Part shown: piece after piece, positions 22,437-33,669 of the stretch | Layout of the letters: every line of letters begins with the position of its first letter | How positions within the stretch are numbered: the first letter of the stretch is position 1 | NCBI RefSeq assembly: GCF_032362555.1 | Contig: NC_083514.1 | Span: 5,627,001 to 5,691,000, forward strand | Length of the DNA stretch: 64,000 bases | From: Amyelois transitella | Lineage: Eukaryota; Arthropoda; Insecta; Lepidoptera; Pyralidae | Reading direction: 5' to 3' | Notes under the pieces: generated by a model | Seen by the model: only the letters and a program-made list of their open reading frames with translations | Databases searched by the model: none | Told to the model about the DNA's origin: nothing | Position numbers and translations under genes: made by a program

Positions 22437-23265
22437 TTACTTTTTCTTGTAGTAATAAACTGGGTAACCGTTGTATCCAAGTCCGTATCCGTATCCGGGG
22501 TATGTTACTGGAGCTGCAGCATATCCAGAGTAAGCCAGGGGGGAGGAGTATACGGAGTGGACAACGGGCTTAGCATAAACTGATGGAGCGGAGTACGACA
22601 CAGCAGGAGCAGAGTAGGATACTACTGGGGCACTATAAGAGACAGGGGCAGTGTAAGAAACCGATGGGGCAGCGTAAGACACCGCAGGGGCAGTGTAAGA
22701 CACAGCTGGGGCAGCGTAGGAGACAGCAGGAGCGGAGTAAGAGACAGCTGGGGCAGCATAGGAAACTGGTGCGGAGTAAGCCAATGCTGAACTGACCACA
22801 GGGCTGTAGACTTGTGGCTTGGCGGCTGCAAGCCCAAGAACCGCGGCGATGATGACCTGAAAGTATGAAAGATTTTGTTAAGTATTTTAATTTGGCAGGT
22901 AGTTGTTGGTTCTCAAGAAAGTATTTCTACAGTACAGTCAAGAATCATACATAATGTTATAGAGGTAATTATTCTATACATGGCTGTTTTATAAAATGTT
23001 TAAAAAAATATCTTATCAATTGCTATTTATAATAATAATCTTATTAAAAATTATTTTATTTAATTTTACTCGTCTTATAAATAGAATCTACTAAAAGTAG
23101 TGTTCTAGTTCAACAATGAGGTTATTGGATTTCAAACCAATACGTAATTTACTCTCTTTGCTCTGCCCTGCAGGGAATGTAGACGTGATTATATGTTTTA
23201 TCATAAATAAAGTCACAAACAATCAAATTCTTAAAACAATTTAAACAACTCACCAGTTTATACAT
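22437..23265 (-). CDS. Cuticular protein with VSYSAPA/VSYAAPA repeats (143 aa)
   Basis: Two exons on the minus strand: 23254-23265 (ATG TAT AAA CTG, donor GTGAGT) and 22437-22856 (acceptor CATACTTTCAG). The product is 143 residues: MYKL plus VIIAAVLGLAAAKP signal peptide, then about twelve heptad repeats of the form AVSY(S/A/T)AP, followed by VYAKPVVHSVYS and a Gly/Tyr tail ending NGYPVYYYKKK. The YAKPVV element is shared with the gene at 8.5 kb. The intron is 397 bp. The closest minus-strand AATAAA is at 22209-22214, giving a longer 3' UTR than in the neighbours. The family role is cuticle structure. Confidence 0.92.
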
Positions 23266-23293
23266 GATTTTGGTTTACTGTCAACTGTCGAAG

Positions 23294-23332
23294 CTGAGTG
23301 ATGCTGCGATCAACGCCATCATTCAATATATA
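23294..23332 (-). promoter_or_regulatory. Core promoter: TATA and initiator, no CCGG element
   Basis: Minus strand TATATATT (23325-23332) and a perfect CATCACTCAG initiator (23294-23303). The upstream AACCGGAC element is absent. Confidence 0.7.
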
Positions 23333-23456
23333 CTGAAACCTATCAACAATACGTACTTCCTAAATACCATGAGAATATTTTTGGTAAATAAAGCTTCATA
23401 CAACGGGCAGAAGGTTCGATTTCCCATAAAAAATATGTGGTTTAAATAGAATAATT

Positions 23457-23494
23457 TATCAATTTTGTCAAATAAATGCTCTTGTTCAAGGTTA
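23457..23494 (-). promoter_or_regulatory. Upstream module: TATCAATTTTGT and FTZ-F1-like site
   Basis: Plus-strand reading TATCAATTTTGT (23457-23468), then 17 bp, then TCAAGGTTA (23486-23494). This is the same pair and spacing as at 9.9, 15.4 and 26.4 kb. Confidence 0.5.
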
Positions 23495-23792
23495 ATTTGA
23501 CACATCGAGTTTAATTTAGTTATTCAAATTTATGATTCTAAACAAAACGATTGATGGATGTGTAGGTAATAATGAAACTAGACCATTGCGTTAATATCGC
23601 AATATTTAAAACAGTTAAGACTTTTGATCAAAAAACATGCAACATACTTACTACTTAGTGATATAATAATAAAAAGTTGTTTATTTTGTTCAAGTCGGTT
23701 TTATATGAGTAATCATTATACTGATACTTCCGTATAGATATAGATTTAAGGTATATAAAATTGACATTCTATGTCAAATAAGTAGACTTTAC

Positions 23793-24020
23793 TAGCTTTT
23801 ACCCGCTTCGACCCGCCTTTAATTTCGCCCGTGCGAAACGAGCGCCCTACCTAACGAGAACCTACACGCGCAAATTAAGCGTCAACTTACAAAAATATTT
23901 TTTTTGCAAATACCACGTGACTATAGTTTTTACCTGGATGAAAAGTACCCTATGTCCTTCTCGAAACACATACAGATTTTAAGAAGATTGGTTCAGAAGA
24001 TAACTCGTGAGAGAGAACAG
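23793..24020 (+). repeat. Degraded dispersed repeat
   Basis: It begins ACTAGCTTTTACCCGCTTCG and reads through GAAAAGTACCCTATGTCCTT and CAGATTTTAAGAAGATTGGT. It is the same broad class as the copies starting at 6505 and 47330. No coding capacity remains. Confidence 0.55.
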
Positions 24021-24021
24021 A

Positions 24022-24283
24022 CACATACATACATATAGTTACGTCAATATCTATTGCGGGGTAGACAGAGCCAACAGTTTTAAAAATACTAATAGGCCAC
24101 GTTCAGCTGTTTGGCTTAATGAAAGAATTGAGATTCAAATAGTAACAGGTAGTCCATCGCCTAAAAAAGATATATATCCGTTATAACTCTATCCTTTAGT
24201 CGCCTTATACGACATCCGTGGGAAGGAGATGAAGTAGTCCTATTCTTTTTTGGATTGGTGCCGAGAACTACACGGCACAGAAC
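24022..24283 (-). repeat. Family A short interspersed repeat
   Basis: Nearly complete, in the orientation that starts with CATACATA and GCGGGGTAGACAGAGCCAAC and ends with GGTGCCGAGAACTACACGGCAC. The (CATA)n at one end looks like a SINE tail. No protein is encoded. Confidence 0.75.
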
Positions 24284-25123
24284 AAACACACAAACAAATA
24301 AACTTAAGTATTTTTCTTTACAATAAACAAAATAAGCTTAACTAATTAAAGAGGTTAAAATGAGTTTGTCCACATTATTAAATATCCATTATTCCTTTGA
24401 TTCGAAAGAAAATAAGAAAGTAGTTCAAACTTTCATAGTTATCATTATGCAAAGTTAACATTCGTATTATTGGTACAGAGGTTAAACTACTTACTTGTAG
24501 TGACGTAGGCTATCTATTTTTATTTGAAAATTCTCACTGGAGCCATGCAGTGGGCAAAAGTCTTATTTGTAAAAATTAAGTAATTAGATTAGGATTGGAT
24601 CAACATACCACTAAGAGCGAAAATTATACTCGTAACATCACCACCAGCACCTTTATTCACGAACATTGACAAGATATGTCTTATTGATATTTCACTGTTT
24701 TAACACTTAGGTTTACCTCAATGATATAGAGAGAGTTAAAATAATACAAAAGTCCTATCAAAGTTCGTGACGAAGCCCCTTGATTTTGATATCACATATC
24801 ATATCATATTGATTTTTGTAAATAAACACAAAAATTCAAAATTATCTTTTGAAAAGATAGCTGTTCATTATATTCGAAAATGTGAAGATAAAAATTAAAA
24901 AAATGTAGAGATAATAAACAAATCTGTGAAATAAATAGCTTTATTTTAATTTATACGCTTTATTTTTTGTTATCTCTTTATTTCTATTTTTGACGATACG
25001 TATTCATATAGCCTAATCCTGCCTGAGTTATGTAACTTTCGTAACATCCATCTTTCTAACCTTTAGTACAATGCAGTCAGCGACTATGCGTACTATAATG
25101 CTGAAATCTATATAAGTATTTAT

Positions 25124-25232
25124 AATAAAATAGAGTATCGTTGAGTTAGTATCTCGTAACACAAGTCTCAAACTTACTTCGAGGCTAACTCAATCTGTGT
25201 AATTTGTCCCGTATATATAAAAAAAAGAAAAA
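25124..25232 (+). mobile_element. Family B SINE, 3' half only
   Basis: GAGTATCGTTGAGTTAGTAT through TCTGTGTAATTTGTCCCGTA and an A-rich tail. The tRNA head is missing, as expected for a 5'-truncated SINE insertion. Confidence 0.7.
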
Positions 25233-25402
25233 AATTAGAAAGATGGTGTGATTTGTTTTATATGTATTATACGTATTGCTGGATATCTTAGGATGGGTAA
25301 CGTTTGGTAATTTATCGTATAGTATCTTTGGTTAGGAAGTTTTTAAGTTTTTTGTTTACGCTTATATTTTAAGAAATTTACTTCTTAAGTAGTAAAGTAA
25401 TA

Positions 25403-25471
25403 ATTTTAAGCTTGGATTTATTATACACGAATAATTACAGTATTCGTGTAAAATTAATCCAAGCTTAAAAT
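25403..25471. repeat. Inverted repeat, 31-bp arms
   Basis: ATTTTAAGCTTGGATTTATT and onward (25403-25433) is matched inverted at 25441-25471 with about three mismatches and a 7-nt loop. Confidence 0.8.
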
Positions 25472-25684
25472 AAAGATATACCAATCCTACCTGCAACAAC
25501 TCAACCATTGATAAGTTAAACTTGAAATTTCTACGTCTGACAGAAAAAGCTGATGATGAACTTTTAATACTTTTTTGGGGAATTTAAATTTTAAAAACCA
25601 TCGTGCCATGCCTTGTTCGAATTAAAGGTAAATGATACACATAAATAACAGAAAATTAATTTATTTACATATGATTTCGATAAT

Positions 25685-26231
25685 TCACTTCTTCTTGAAC
25701 AGGTAGGGGTAGCTGCTGTAACCGTAGTCGTAGCCAGAACCGTACGTAGCCAGTCCAGAGAATGCGTAAGGGGCGGCGGCGTATCCAGAGTAGGCGAGAG
25801 GAGAGTAAGAGAGAGGCGCGGTGTACGCTGGGGCGGCGATGGCTGGGGTGGAGTAGGCTACGGCTGGGGAGGGGTAGGTTACGGCTGGGGCGGAGTAGGC
25901 TACGGCTGGGGCGGAGTAGGTTACGGCTGGGGCGGAGTAGGCTACGGCTGGGGCGGAGTACGCCAGGGGAGCGCTGTATCCAGAATATGGCACCGGGGCC
26001 ACGAAACTGGGTTTGGCAGCGGCAAGCGCCACTAAAGCCGTGAGTACAATCTGAAAGTAAGAAAAAGGAAGTCAACAGAAAATACTACTGTAATAATATT
26101 ATAATATGGAACAATAATAATACATTCTTTACGACCGAGCTTTCCAATCAATTTCATGTCATAATAAAGGTAAATATTTTTGCAAATATGAAATACGCTA
26201 CTACTTTTTTAAAACTTACCAGTTTGAACAT
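25685..26231 (-). CDS. Cuticular protein with AVAYSAP/AVTYSAP repeats (125 aa)
   Basis: Two exons on the minus strand: 26220-26231 (ATG TTC AAA CTG, donor GTAAGT) and 25685-26050 (acceptor CTTACTTTCAG). The product is 125 residues: MFKL plus IVLTALVALAAAKP signal peptide, SGYSAPLAYS, then five AV(A/T)YSAP heptads that are nearly identical at the DNA level, and a Tyr/Gly end (YGSGYDYGYSSYPYLFKKK). The near identity of the 21-bp units suggests recent unit turnover. The intron is only 169 bp. A minus-strand AATAAA lies at 25660-25665, unusually close to the stop. Frames in other phases over exon 2 are shadows. Confidence 0.92.
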
Positions 26232-26258
26232 GGTTGTTTTATTTTCAGACTACTGTTT

Positions 26259-26316
26259 CTGAATGATGCTAGTGTCACCCTCAGCATAGATTATATAGTA
26301 GTTTCTCAAACCGGAC
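26259..26316 (-). promoter_or_regulatory. Core promoter: CCGG element, TATA, initiator
   Basis: Minus strand: GTCCGGTTT (26308-26316), TATATAA (26291-26297) and a perfect CATCATTCAG (26259-26268). This is the clearest full example of the layout. Confidence 0.75.
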
Positions 26317-26420
26317 TACGTAGGCAATCATGCAACGAAAAATCTAATAAAACAGACTTTAAGGTTTTCCACTTAAGATTCAACTTTTGCATCATATGAG
26401 TGGGCTGAATAATGTATAAA

Positions 26421-26468
26421 TATCAGTTTTATCATAATATATATAAATCAAGGCCAATTTTTGCAAAT
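26421..26468 (-). promoter_or_regulatory. Upstream module: TATCAGTTTTAT and perfect FTZ-F1 consensus
   Basis: Plus-strand reading TATCAGTTTTAT (26421-26432), then 15 bp, then TCAAGGCCA (26448-26456), an exact match to the published YCAAGGYCR consensus. The first 12-mer is identical to that at 9914. Confidence 0.55.
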
Positions 26469-28962
26469 CATGATTTTGGTAATTATAAAGTCGATTAGAA
26501 TCGATATTAATAGGCCGATAACGGACATATCGTGCCGTCATGAAACCATGACGAGTAAATAGAGAAGCAAATCTTAACCAGCTATCTAAGTTAAAAGGTT
26601 TCCAAAGGAAAATTGCCCATCTCCGGAAAGCAGCTACTTACTTCCTGCCTCACATATCTTCAAACAATTTGATGTATTAACTTTTAATCATCCAGAATAA
26701 GTTTATAGTCTAAACGTTATAGTCTAGCGCAGAAGTCAAATACTTTGATTAAAAGTCAAGTGAATTTAAAGAATAAATTGTTTGAGGCCATATTCCAATG
26801 TAGATAAAATGACCTGCCCAAAAAAAAAGTTGAAGAAAACTGTCACTTTGTAATGTTTAGAATTTTTCTCATAATAAACTTTATAAATCAACTTTTCGAA
26901 ATGCACTTTTTTACGAGTAGTTTTAGTGACCTTGCTACACATTTGTTGAGAAGCGTCGATTGATAATTTAAATTAATATAGACGATATGCAAATTTTAAG
27001 ATCTGCTTGATGAGTTTCTATTATTTTTATTACAGGTTGGCCATCAATTTTAAAGATGACCAAACCATTTTTAATGGGGTCTAGTTTATTAAATTACCGG
27101 AATCTAAACTGTGGTACGCTACATGTAACGTAAAAATTGTAAGTTAACCCATTGAAGCGTGAAAAAGCTGTGGTATTGATGCTTTAAGCCATCGATTTGG
27201 TTCATCTTTAATACTTTTAATTTTTTTCTCCATCTCAATCGATAACGCCCATATCACTTGATCGTCACCATAAACAAGTTGCGCTGTCTGCTTCCCGATA
27301 ACTATTACTAGAGGACTTTTAAGGCAACCGTGAATAGCTATTGTTTCAGCTTGGGTGTACTACCTTAGCTCTCATCTTGTTATCACCAGATATATTTAAG
27401 CCAAACGTACTAAATAAATAAAAAACTTTCACTGTCTGTTAAAGTCAAAGAACATTTTTTTTATATTTCTTACTTGATTGCACAAAATAAAATGAAAAAC
27501 ATTCGGACTTAATGACATGTGGTATTCTATATCTACAAATAGATTGAACAGCCAAGAAGGTGAAACACATTCTTGTCTAATACCTTTCTCAATGAACCAC
27601 TCGGTGTATGCGGCGTTAATCCTGACATAAGGTTTTCACTACATTTACTGTTGGACTAGTGGATTGTCTGTACTCTGTCATATTATGCCATTTTAAGATG
27701 CGTTATATCATTTTTACTTATTTTATTGTTGGCCATTTTCATTCAGAATTTTAATTAAATACCTACTTATCAATTATTTAAATTAAATCCTTGGAAATAT
27801 TTTTAAAATAAACTTTTATTCATATTGATTCGGTGGCAGACAAAAAGAATATCTTAAAACGATTAAGTATCACAAAAAATAAAAATAAATCTATGATTTC
27901 GTTACCAATATAAGAAAGCTTAAAAGAAAAATGCTTTTTATGTATTTTTATAACAGGTTACCTAAGTAAGTAACTATCTGTGCTAACCGTGTGGTTCCCG
28001 GCACTAATAAATAAAGAATAGGAACACTCATTCTCTTTCCCATGGATGTCGTAAAAGGCGATTAAGGGATAGGAAAGGATAGGCTTATAAACTTGGGATT
28101 CTTCTTTTAGGCGATGGGCTAACCTGACACTATTTGAATTTTAATCTATCATCAAGCCAGATTGCTTATCAGTCTTTTTGACTGACTGTTCGCTCTGTCT
28201 ACCGCGCAAGGGATAAAGACGTGACTATAATATGTATATATAATTTGTATGTATAGAATATATTATAGGTATTATGATTAATAATACATACATGTATCAC
28301 ATCTTTATTCCTTCCGAGGTAGATAGATACTATTAAGACTTAAAAACCACTTTAATTAGTTTAATAAGTCTTAGAGAAACTATGAGAATTTAATTTTAAT
28401 TTACTGGTTCTTGTGACTGTGTAGGGAACCTTGGGGCTTCCTTTGTACGACTTGAATATATACTTACCTATACGTTTGTCATTATTTGTCGAACAAAACA
28501 AGATTAATTAGATTTGTATAATATATCAATCAAAATGCTAATATGTCATCCTAATTTTTATAACCACCATTTATGCATCCGTTGAAACAAGTTAACCTGG
28601 TTTGGTTATTATAGGTACTAGAAATTTCTTATGCGCTAAATGCATACCACTTCTGAAAATAGAACAAAAGTAAATTCTACTGACAATGATATTGGGGATA
28701 TAACTACTTTCCCTGATTTCAAAGTGCGACTTGGCTGGGGGTTCAATTGGGAACAAACGAAAATGAAGAAGAAATTTTGTATAATGACTATAAATAGGTA
28801 CTTATCTGCGCGGTAAGTGACGCAGTTTTAACACCTTATAATTTCTAGGTAAGTAAATAAAAAAATTAAAATAAAACCAGCAAGAAAACATTTATTGTCA
28901 ATCACTTAACGATTAACATCAAGTAACTGTCCGTGGTAATTTTTGTCATTCATCAGTCTTGT
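26469..28962. other. Intergenic with one family A repeat
   Basis: No gene is seen in 2.5 kb. A family A copy lies at 27985-28250. The rest is AT-rich without clear structure. AATAAA of the next gene is at 28891-28896. Confidence 0.45.
27985..28250 (+). repeat. Family A short interspersed repeat
   Basis: It reads GTGTGGTTCCCGGCACTAAT, then CCCATGGATGTCGTAAAAGG, CTTGGGATTCTTCTTTTAGG and GCGCAAGGGATAAAGACGTG, with a TATG-rich end. It is near full length. Confidence 0.75.
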
Positions 28963-30500
28963 TCACTTCTTGAACACGTAGGGATAGCCGCTGTACGCGT
29001 ACGGGGCGGCATAAGTCGAGAATCCGGAGTAAGGGTACGCGGGATAGGCAGAGTACGAGTAATGTGCAGGGTAGGCTACTGATGCGGAGTAGGAGGAGGG
29101 AGCGGGATAGGCTACGGAAGCGGGGTAGTAGGGAGTGCTGTACGCCACAGCTCCTAAAGGAGGGTGGGCGGCCGCGAAACCCAACACGGCGAAGAGGGCG
29201 ACAATGATCTGAAAAAGAACGGTATTGTAGCCATAAAAATCAGCAAAAACTACATGAATTTCAGTTAAGGCTGCGATGGTCTATAAGTACTCGTATTAAT
29301 TTTGTTGGCTAAAGTCGGCGACACACAATGGCATCATAATTTTGGCTCTGAAAAACAATTCGGTCACGAATACCGGGTTCAATTCTCAGTTATAATGGAA
29401 ATATACAATTTATTGTTTATTTTTACATTTATTATTATTTATTTCACTTTGATCATATTCCACATAGTATGTTTACCCGATAGATTTAAAAAAAATAGTG
29501 CCTTGTGGTTCCCGGCACCAATACAAAAAATAATAGGATCACTCCATCTCTTTCCCATGGATGTCCCTAGGCTTACAAACTTGGGATTCTTTTTTTAGGC
29601 GATGGGCTAGCAACCTGTCACCATTTGGATCTCAATTCTATCATTAAGCCAAATAGCTGAACGTGGCCGATCAGTCTTTTCAAGAATGTTGGCTCTGTCT
29701 ACCCCACAAGGGATATAGACGTGACCATATGTATTATGTCTGTATTTTTAAAAAAGAACTCGTCTACAATCATTAAATAAAAAAATATAATCTTTACATT
29801 ACTTTCAGCCATACAATACACTTGACAGCAATTTTTATCTAAATATCTTAAAATTACTTAATTTTACATTTGAAGGTGACTGCAATAACAAGACAAATTT
29901 TAACGGTTATCAATACCTATACCGGAATGCATTTGCATAATATGAAATTCAAGCCAAATAGATTGTTTTGAATGTAATGTCTTTTGTGATTGAGGTAGGT
30001 CTAGCTGCTAAAAAAGATAAAAATACGATGAATTTTATTTTTCTTAAGTAAACCAAGCGACACTCGTCCAGTTACTCTTATAACAACTTAAACTCTTACT
30101 TACTAATTACACTTATATACATATATATATAGGTATTAGTGTTATATATATATTTATATACATACATACATATGGTCTCGCCTATATCCCTTGCGGGGTA
30201 GATAGAGCCAACAGTCTTGAAAAGACTGAATTGCCACGTTCAGCTATTTGGCTTAATGATAGAATTGAGATTCAAACAGTGACCCATCACCTAAAAAAGA
30301 ATTATATATTATTATATATACATATAAGAATATATAAATTTATAAATCAAATGCTATTTCTTTCATTTCCTTCTTATACCTATGTCAGTAAATCAGTCAG
30401 TCACTGTCGTCTTCAATAATTCGTTTCTAGAATACCGCTGTCTGGGAAAGGGGAGTGATTGTAATAAAAAATTTAAGTATCAACTTACCAGTTTAAGCAT
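28963..30500 (-). CDS. Short Tyr/Pro/Ser-rich cuticular protein (85 aa), repeats in intron
   Basis: Two exons on the minus strand: 30489-30500 (ATG CTT AAA CTG, donor GTAAGT) and 28963-29208 (acceptor TTCTTTTTCAG). The product is 85 residues: MLKL plus IIVALFAVLGFAAAHP signal peptide (HP replaces the usual KP), then AYSTPYYPASVAYPAPSSYS-type repeats rich in Tyr and Pro and a YPYVFKK end. The intron is 1280 bp, far longer than in the neighbouring minus genes, because it contains a family A copy at 29501-29736 and part of another at 30160-30303 in the opposite direction. The promoter at 30527-30583 has all three shared core elements. AATAAA lies at 28891-28896. Confidence 0.88.
29501..29736 (+). 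repeat. Family A repeat inside an intron
   Basis: Near full length: TGTGGTTCCCGGCACCAATA to CCCCACAAGGGATATAGACG. A stretch around TCGTAAAAGGCGACTAAGGG is missing, a small internal deletion relative to other copies. Confidence 0.75.
30160..30303 (-). repeat. Family A repeat, partial, opposite orientation
   Basis: ACATACATACATATG, then GCGGGGTAGATAGAGCCAAC and GCCACGTTCAGCTATTTGGC, stopping after CACCTAAAAAAGAA. With the copy at 29501 it forms a tail-to-tail inverted pair about 420 bp apart in the same intron. Confidence 0.75.
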
Positions 30501-30526
30501 GGTTGAGGTTTTTCAGACAGTGGAAG

Positions 30527-30583
30527 CTGAGTGATGCGTTGCACATCTACTGCAGCAAATATATAAGAATTCCAAAACCGGAC
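30527..30583 (-). promoter_or_regulatory. Core promoter: CCGG element, TATA, initiator
   Basis: Minus strand: GTCCGGTTTT (30574-30583), TATATA (30560-30565) and a perfect CATCACTCAG (30527-30536). Confidence 0.75.
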
Positions 30584-31465
30584 TCTTGGACAAAATTGGT
30601 ATTTTATGATCTTGATCAAATATCTTTTACGTTTTTTACTTAAGATACAATAGGTACCAATCAGAAGGAAAAAAGTTTAGACATTTTTTTGCAGAAACTA
30701 CATCATTCTTTTAAATTTAATTTCTTTATAATATATAATTAAGACCTTATTTAAACTCTGTTAAAACTATACGTATGAACTTTACCCAGGAATTTTCAGG
30801 GTAACTATTTGTATACAGGTTATAATTAATAAAACCCAGTTTAATTAATTTGACACTAGTGTGCAAATTTTAGCGACCACTTATTATTTTTATGACCAAG
30901 TCATAATGAGTTGCTGCATAATGATTTAAAAAAATTGAGGTCATTTGCTAGAATTTCGAGATTTATGCACGATTACCACTAAATTCAAGGTATTTCAGTT
31001 GACTAATCTGGCAGAAAGTTCTTTAATTTTGGATTTTTTGAAGGCTGGCCTGCTCGGCTTTCAAACAGTCGAGCAGCCAGCCTTACAATTAATTAGGTAC
31101 ACTTAGAAATACTTACAGATATACGTTTGCACCAATATCAATATAAAAGAAGAAGTAGATTAATAACATGATGTTTCATCTGCTTCATCCACGCAGCCTC
31201 TAGTGTTGCTAGGCTGTAGGCGTGACACACCTCAAAAAAACTTGCATTTAGCAATGCAAGTTTTTTTTTAGCCTTTAATATATAATATATTAGTTAATTT
31301 CTCTAATAATATGGCAGAAGCACCTTTTTCAAACTCCTATAATAATCAGTTTCTAACGACCGTACTCCGTAATAAATTTAGCAGATTTGACAAATTAAAT
31401 ACTATTTATTAACAGATTAAATACAACATGTTCCATTCACATTATTCGTCGGTTTATTTTCTCGT
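30584..31465. other. Intergenic, AT-rich
   Basis: No gene is seen. It holds a short inverted repeat AACTTGCATTTAGCAATGCAAGTT (about 31239-31263, with an 8-9 bp stem), which could be a minor hairpin. TCAAGGTAT at 30985 resembles the regulatory sites but lies far from the promoter. Confidence 0.4.
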
Positions 31466-33320
31466 TCAAAGGTAGTACGTGTATGGGGCGGCGTATCCAT
31501 ACGCGGAGTAATAGGGGTATGCTGAGTACGCCGAATACGCGACGGGAGCAGTGTACGCTGCGGCGACGGGGGCGGTGTAAGCGGCAGCAATGGGTGCAGT
31601 GTAGACCAGCGGCTTGGCGATGGCGAACGCCAACAGGGTCATGAAGATTAGCTGCAAAATGGAAGAAAATTTATTTGATAAATAGACGGATAGGACTGGA
31701 CGAGGGTAGGGGGGATGCTTTTGCAACAATGGGAAATAAATTGCTTATTAAAAAGTTTTTAAGGCTTAAGCATCCGGATATAACGACGAGATATTCGGGT
31801 GAGTGTCAACTTGCCCATGGGTTCGAACCCCAGGTTACGATCAAAAATGATTTTCGGATTGACCATAGTCTTATATGATTGTAATAATGAAATTGTGATA
31901 AAGAATATTGGTTAATATTTAAAAAAAACACATTCTTAAGCTCAATTTATGTTAGCAAATTGATATTTGGACCTAAAATATCCTTTATACAAAAATATGA
32001 CAGTTTGATAGAAACATAAATACTAATTTTCATTTAGTAATAATAATAAGAAATGTTTGTCTGTATTAAAAAGTCGGTTAAAGGTAATTGTAAGTCAAAT
32101 TTATAGTAGGTAAATCATACCATTTTGATTAGGTGTCTAAAAAAGTTAATAGAAGATATTGGATGTGAGATAAGCAATAAACATATTGTCAAAGGTGGTT
32201 GTTTTGTATGATAAATGAATTAAAATCGTTTTTAAAAAATCTGTTACGTTTTATAATATTGTGTACCTATAACAGGACAATGAACAGGTTTTAAAATTAT
32301 GCAACACGTCTGTGATAATTCGATTTATAGATCAGAAGATCGCGCTTGCATAGTGATTACATTACATCTGTCGATAAAAAGGCAAATCAGTTATAATAAA
32401 TTTCTTATTTAAATACTAATTGTGTCTAGAAACTTTGCTTGCATGACCTTGCCAAGGAACTCAGGATATTATATAGGTAGACAATTGTCTGTATGTTTAT
32501 AAGTAGGTATGCCAATTAAAAATATACAGATAATGAAGTTACAAAGTGCAAAATGGCGGACTAATCCCGCTTAGGAATTTTTAAAGTATTTAAGAAATGA
32601 CAAATCCTTAACCAATTTATATACTTAAGCACATGTTTTACCATTTTAATGTTACAATTTTTCTTAACTACATTTGATGCGAACTGAAGTTCAACAATTT
32701 CGAAGTTATTAGAATCGGTCCAGCTATTCAAGACTTATCGGAGTTGAAACTTTGAAGGATTTTTTATATTTCTCTGGAAAATAAACTTGGTAATTATCAT
32801 TAAAATGAATCATGAATACGATTAGAATTAATTATGGTGAATATTTTTAAATAATATCAGTCTATTTAAAATAATCGCAATAATGTAACGCTTATAAACT
32901 GATTCTGATTAATCATTTAAAATTAATTGAATTAAAATATTTAAAGACAGAGCATCGGATTATTCAATTTATCTTATATTTATTATTAGTGTGGATAACA
33001 TTTTTTTTATCGTGTAAAAGCCTATTGATTCATAAAGTTCTGTCGTCCGAATTATTGCCGTTTACTTGCATATATCTCTCATATATATGGAGAGGACCAC
33101 GATCCTTGATTGGCTAAGTCATATTTATTTGAAATTAGGAAAAAGAAATTGGTTCAACCATTCGCTCTACGATCAATCCAGTTTTGTATAATCCAGGAAC
33201 ATTCCTACTAACATGCAAGTGTGTAGACTTGCATGTTAGTAAGTATTCTAAGACCACTTACCATTATGAATAAATAAATATAGAAATAAACGAAATGGAA
33301 TTACTCACAAACTTGAACAT
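31466..33320 (-). CDS. Short YTAPVAAAY-type cuticular protein (65 aa)
   Basis: Two exons on the minus strand: 33309-33320 (ATG TTC AAG TTT, donor GTGAGT) and 31466-31651 (acceptor CATTTTGCAG). The product is 65 residues: MFKF plus LIFMTLLAFAIAKP signal peptide, then YTAPIAAAYTAPVAAAYTAP, YSAYSAYPYYSAYGY and the end APYTYYL, without the Lys/Arg tail. It is the leftmost member of the YTAP subgroup found from here to 54 kb. The 1657-bp intron holds no recognisable element. The long frame extending to 31729 reads through the acceptor. The promoter at 33349-33382 has a perfect initiator. Confidence 0.87.
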
Positions 33321-33348
33321 TGTGGTGGTTTTGTGTATCCGTCAATGA

Positions 33349-33382
33349 CTGAGTGATGTCCAGTGGTCCCGGCTAATATATA
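33349..33382 (-). promoter_or_regulatory. Core promoter: TATA and perfect initiator
   Basis: Minus strand TATATA (33377-33382) and CATCACTCAG (33349-33358). No CCGG element is present. Confidence 0.7.
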
Positions 33383-33669
33383 AGGATTGCAAATGACCCC
33401 ATTGTCTTGGCTTGGCATCAGTTGGCTTTGCTCGTCGCCTGCGCACCTTGGCAAGACTTACGCGATTTGAACATAAACGTGACATGAATAATTCTAGTGC
33501 ACTCGTAGACAGCATGATTAATTTATATCATGAGAAAACATAAATGACAAACAATATAAGAAATACTTATGCTTATCTTCGTTATTATTATATAAAAGAC
33601 GAAACTTGAGTTACTGGACTGATTAACCGGTATAAGGTGTTGGTATGTAGGTTCTTTATGTGGTTATGT

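Larger units (their letters stand above)
23495..25684. other. Intergenic with several repeats
   Basis: No gene is seen. It contains a degraded dispersed repeat (23793-24020), a nearly complete family A copy (24022-24283), the 3' half of a family B SINE (25124-25232) and a 31-bp-arm hairpin (25403-25471). Confidence 0.5.
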
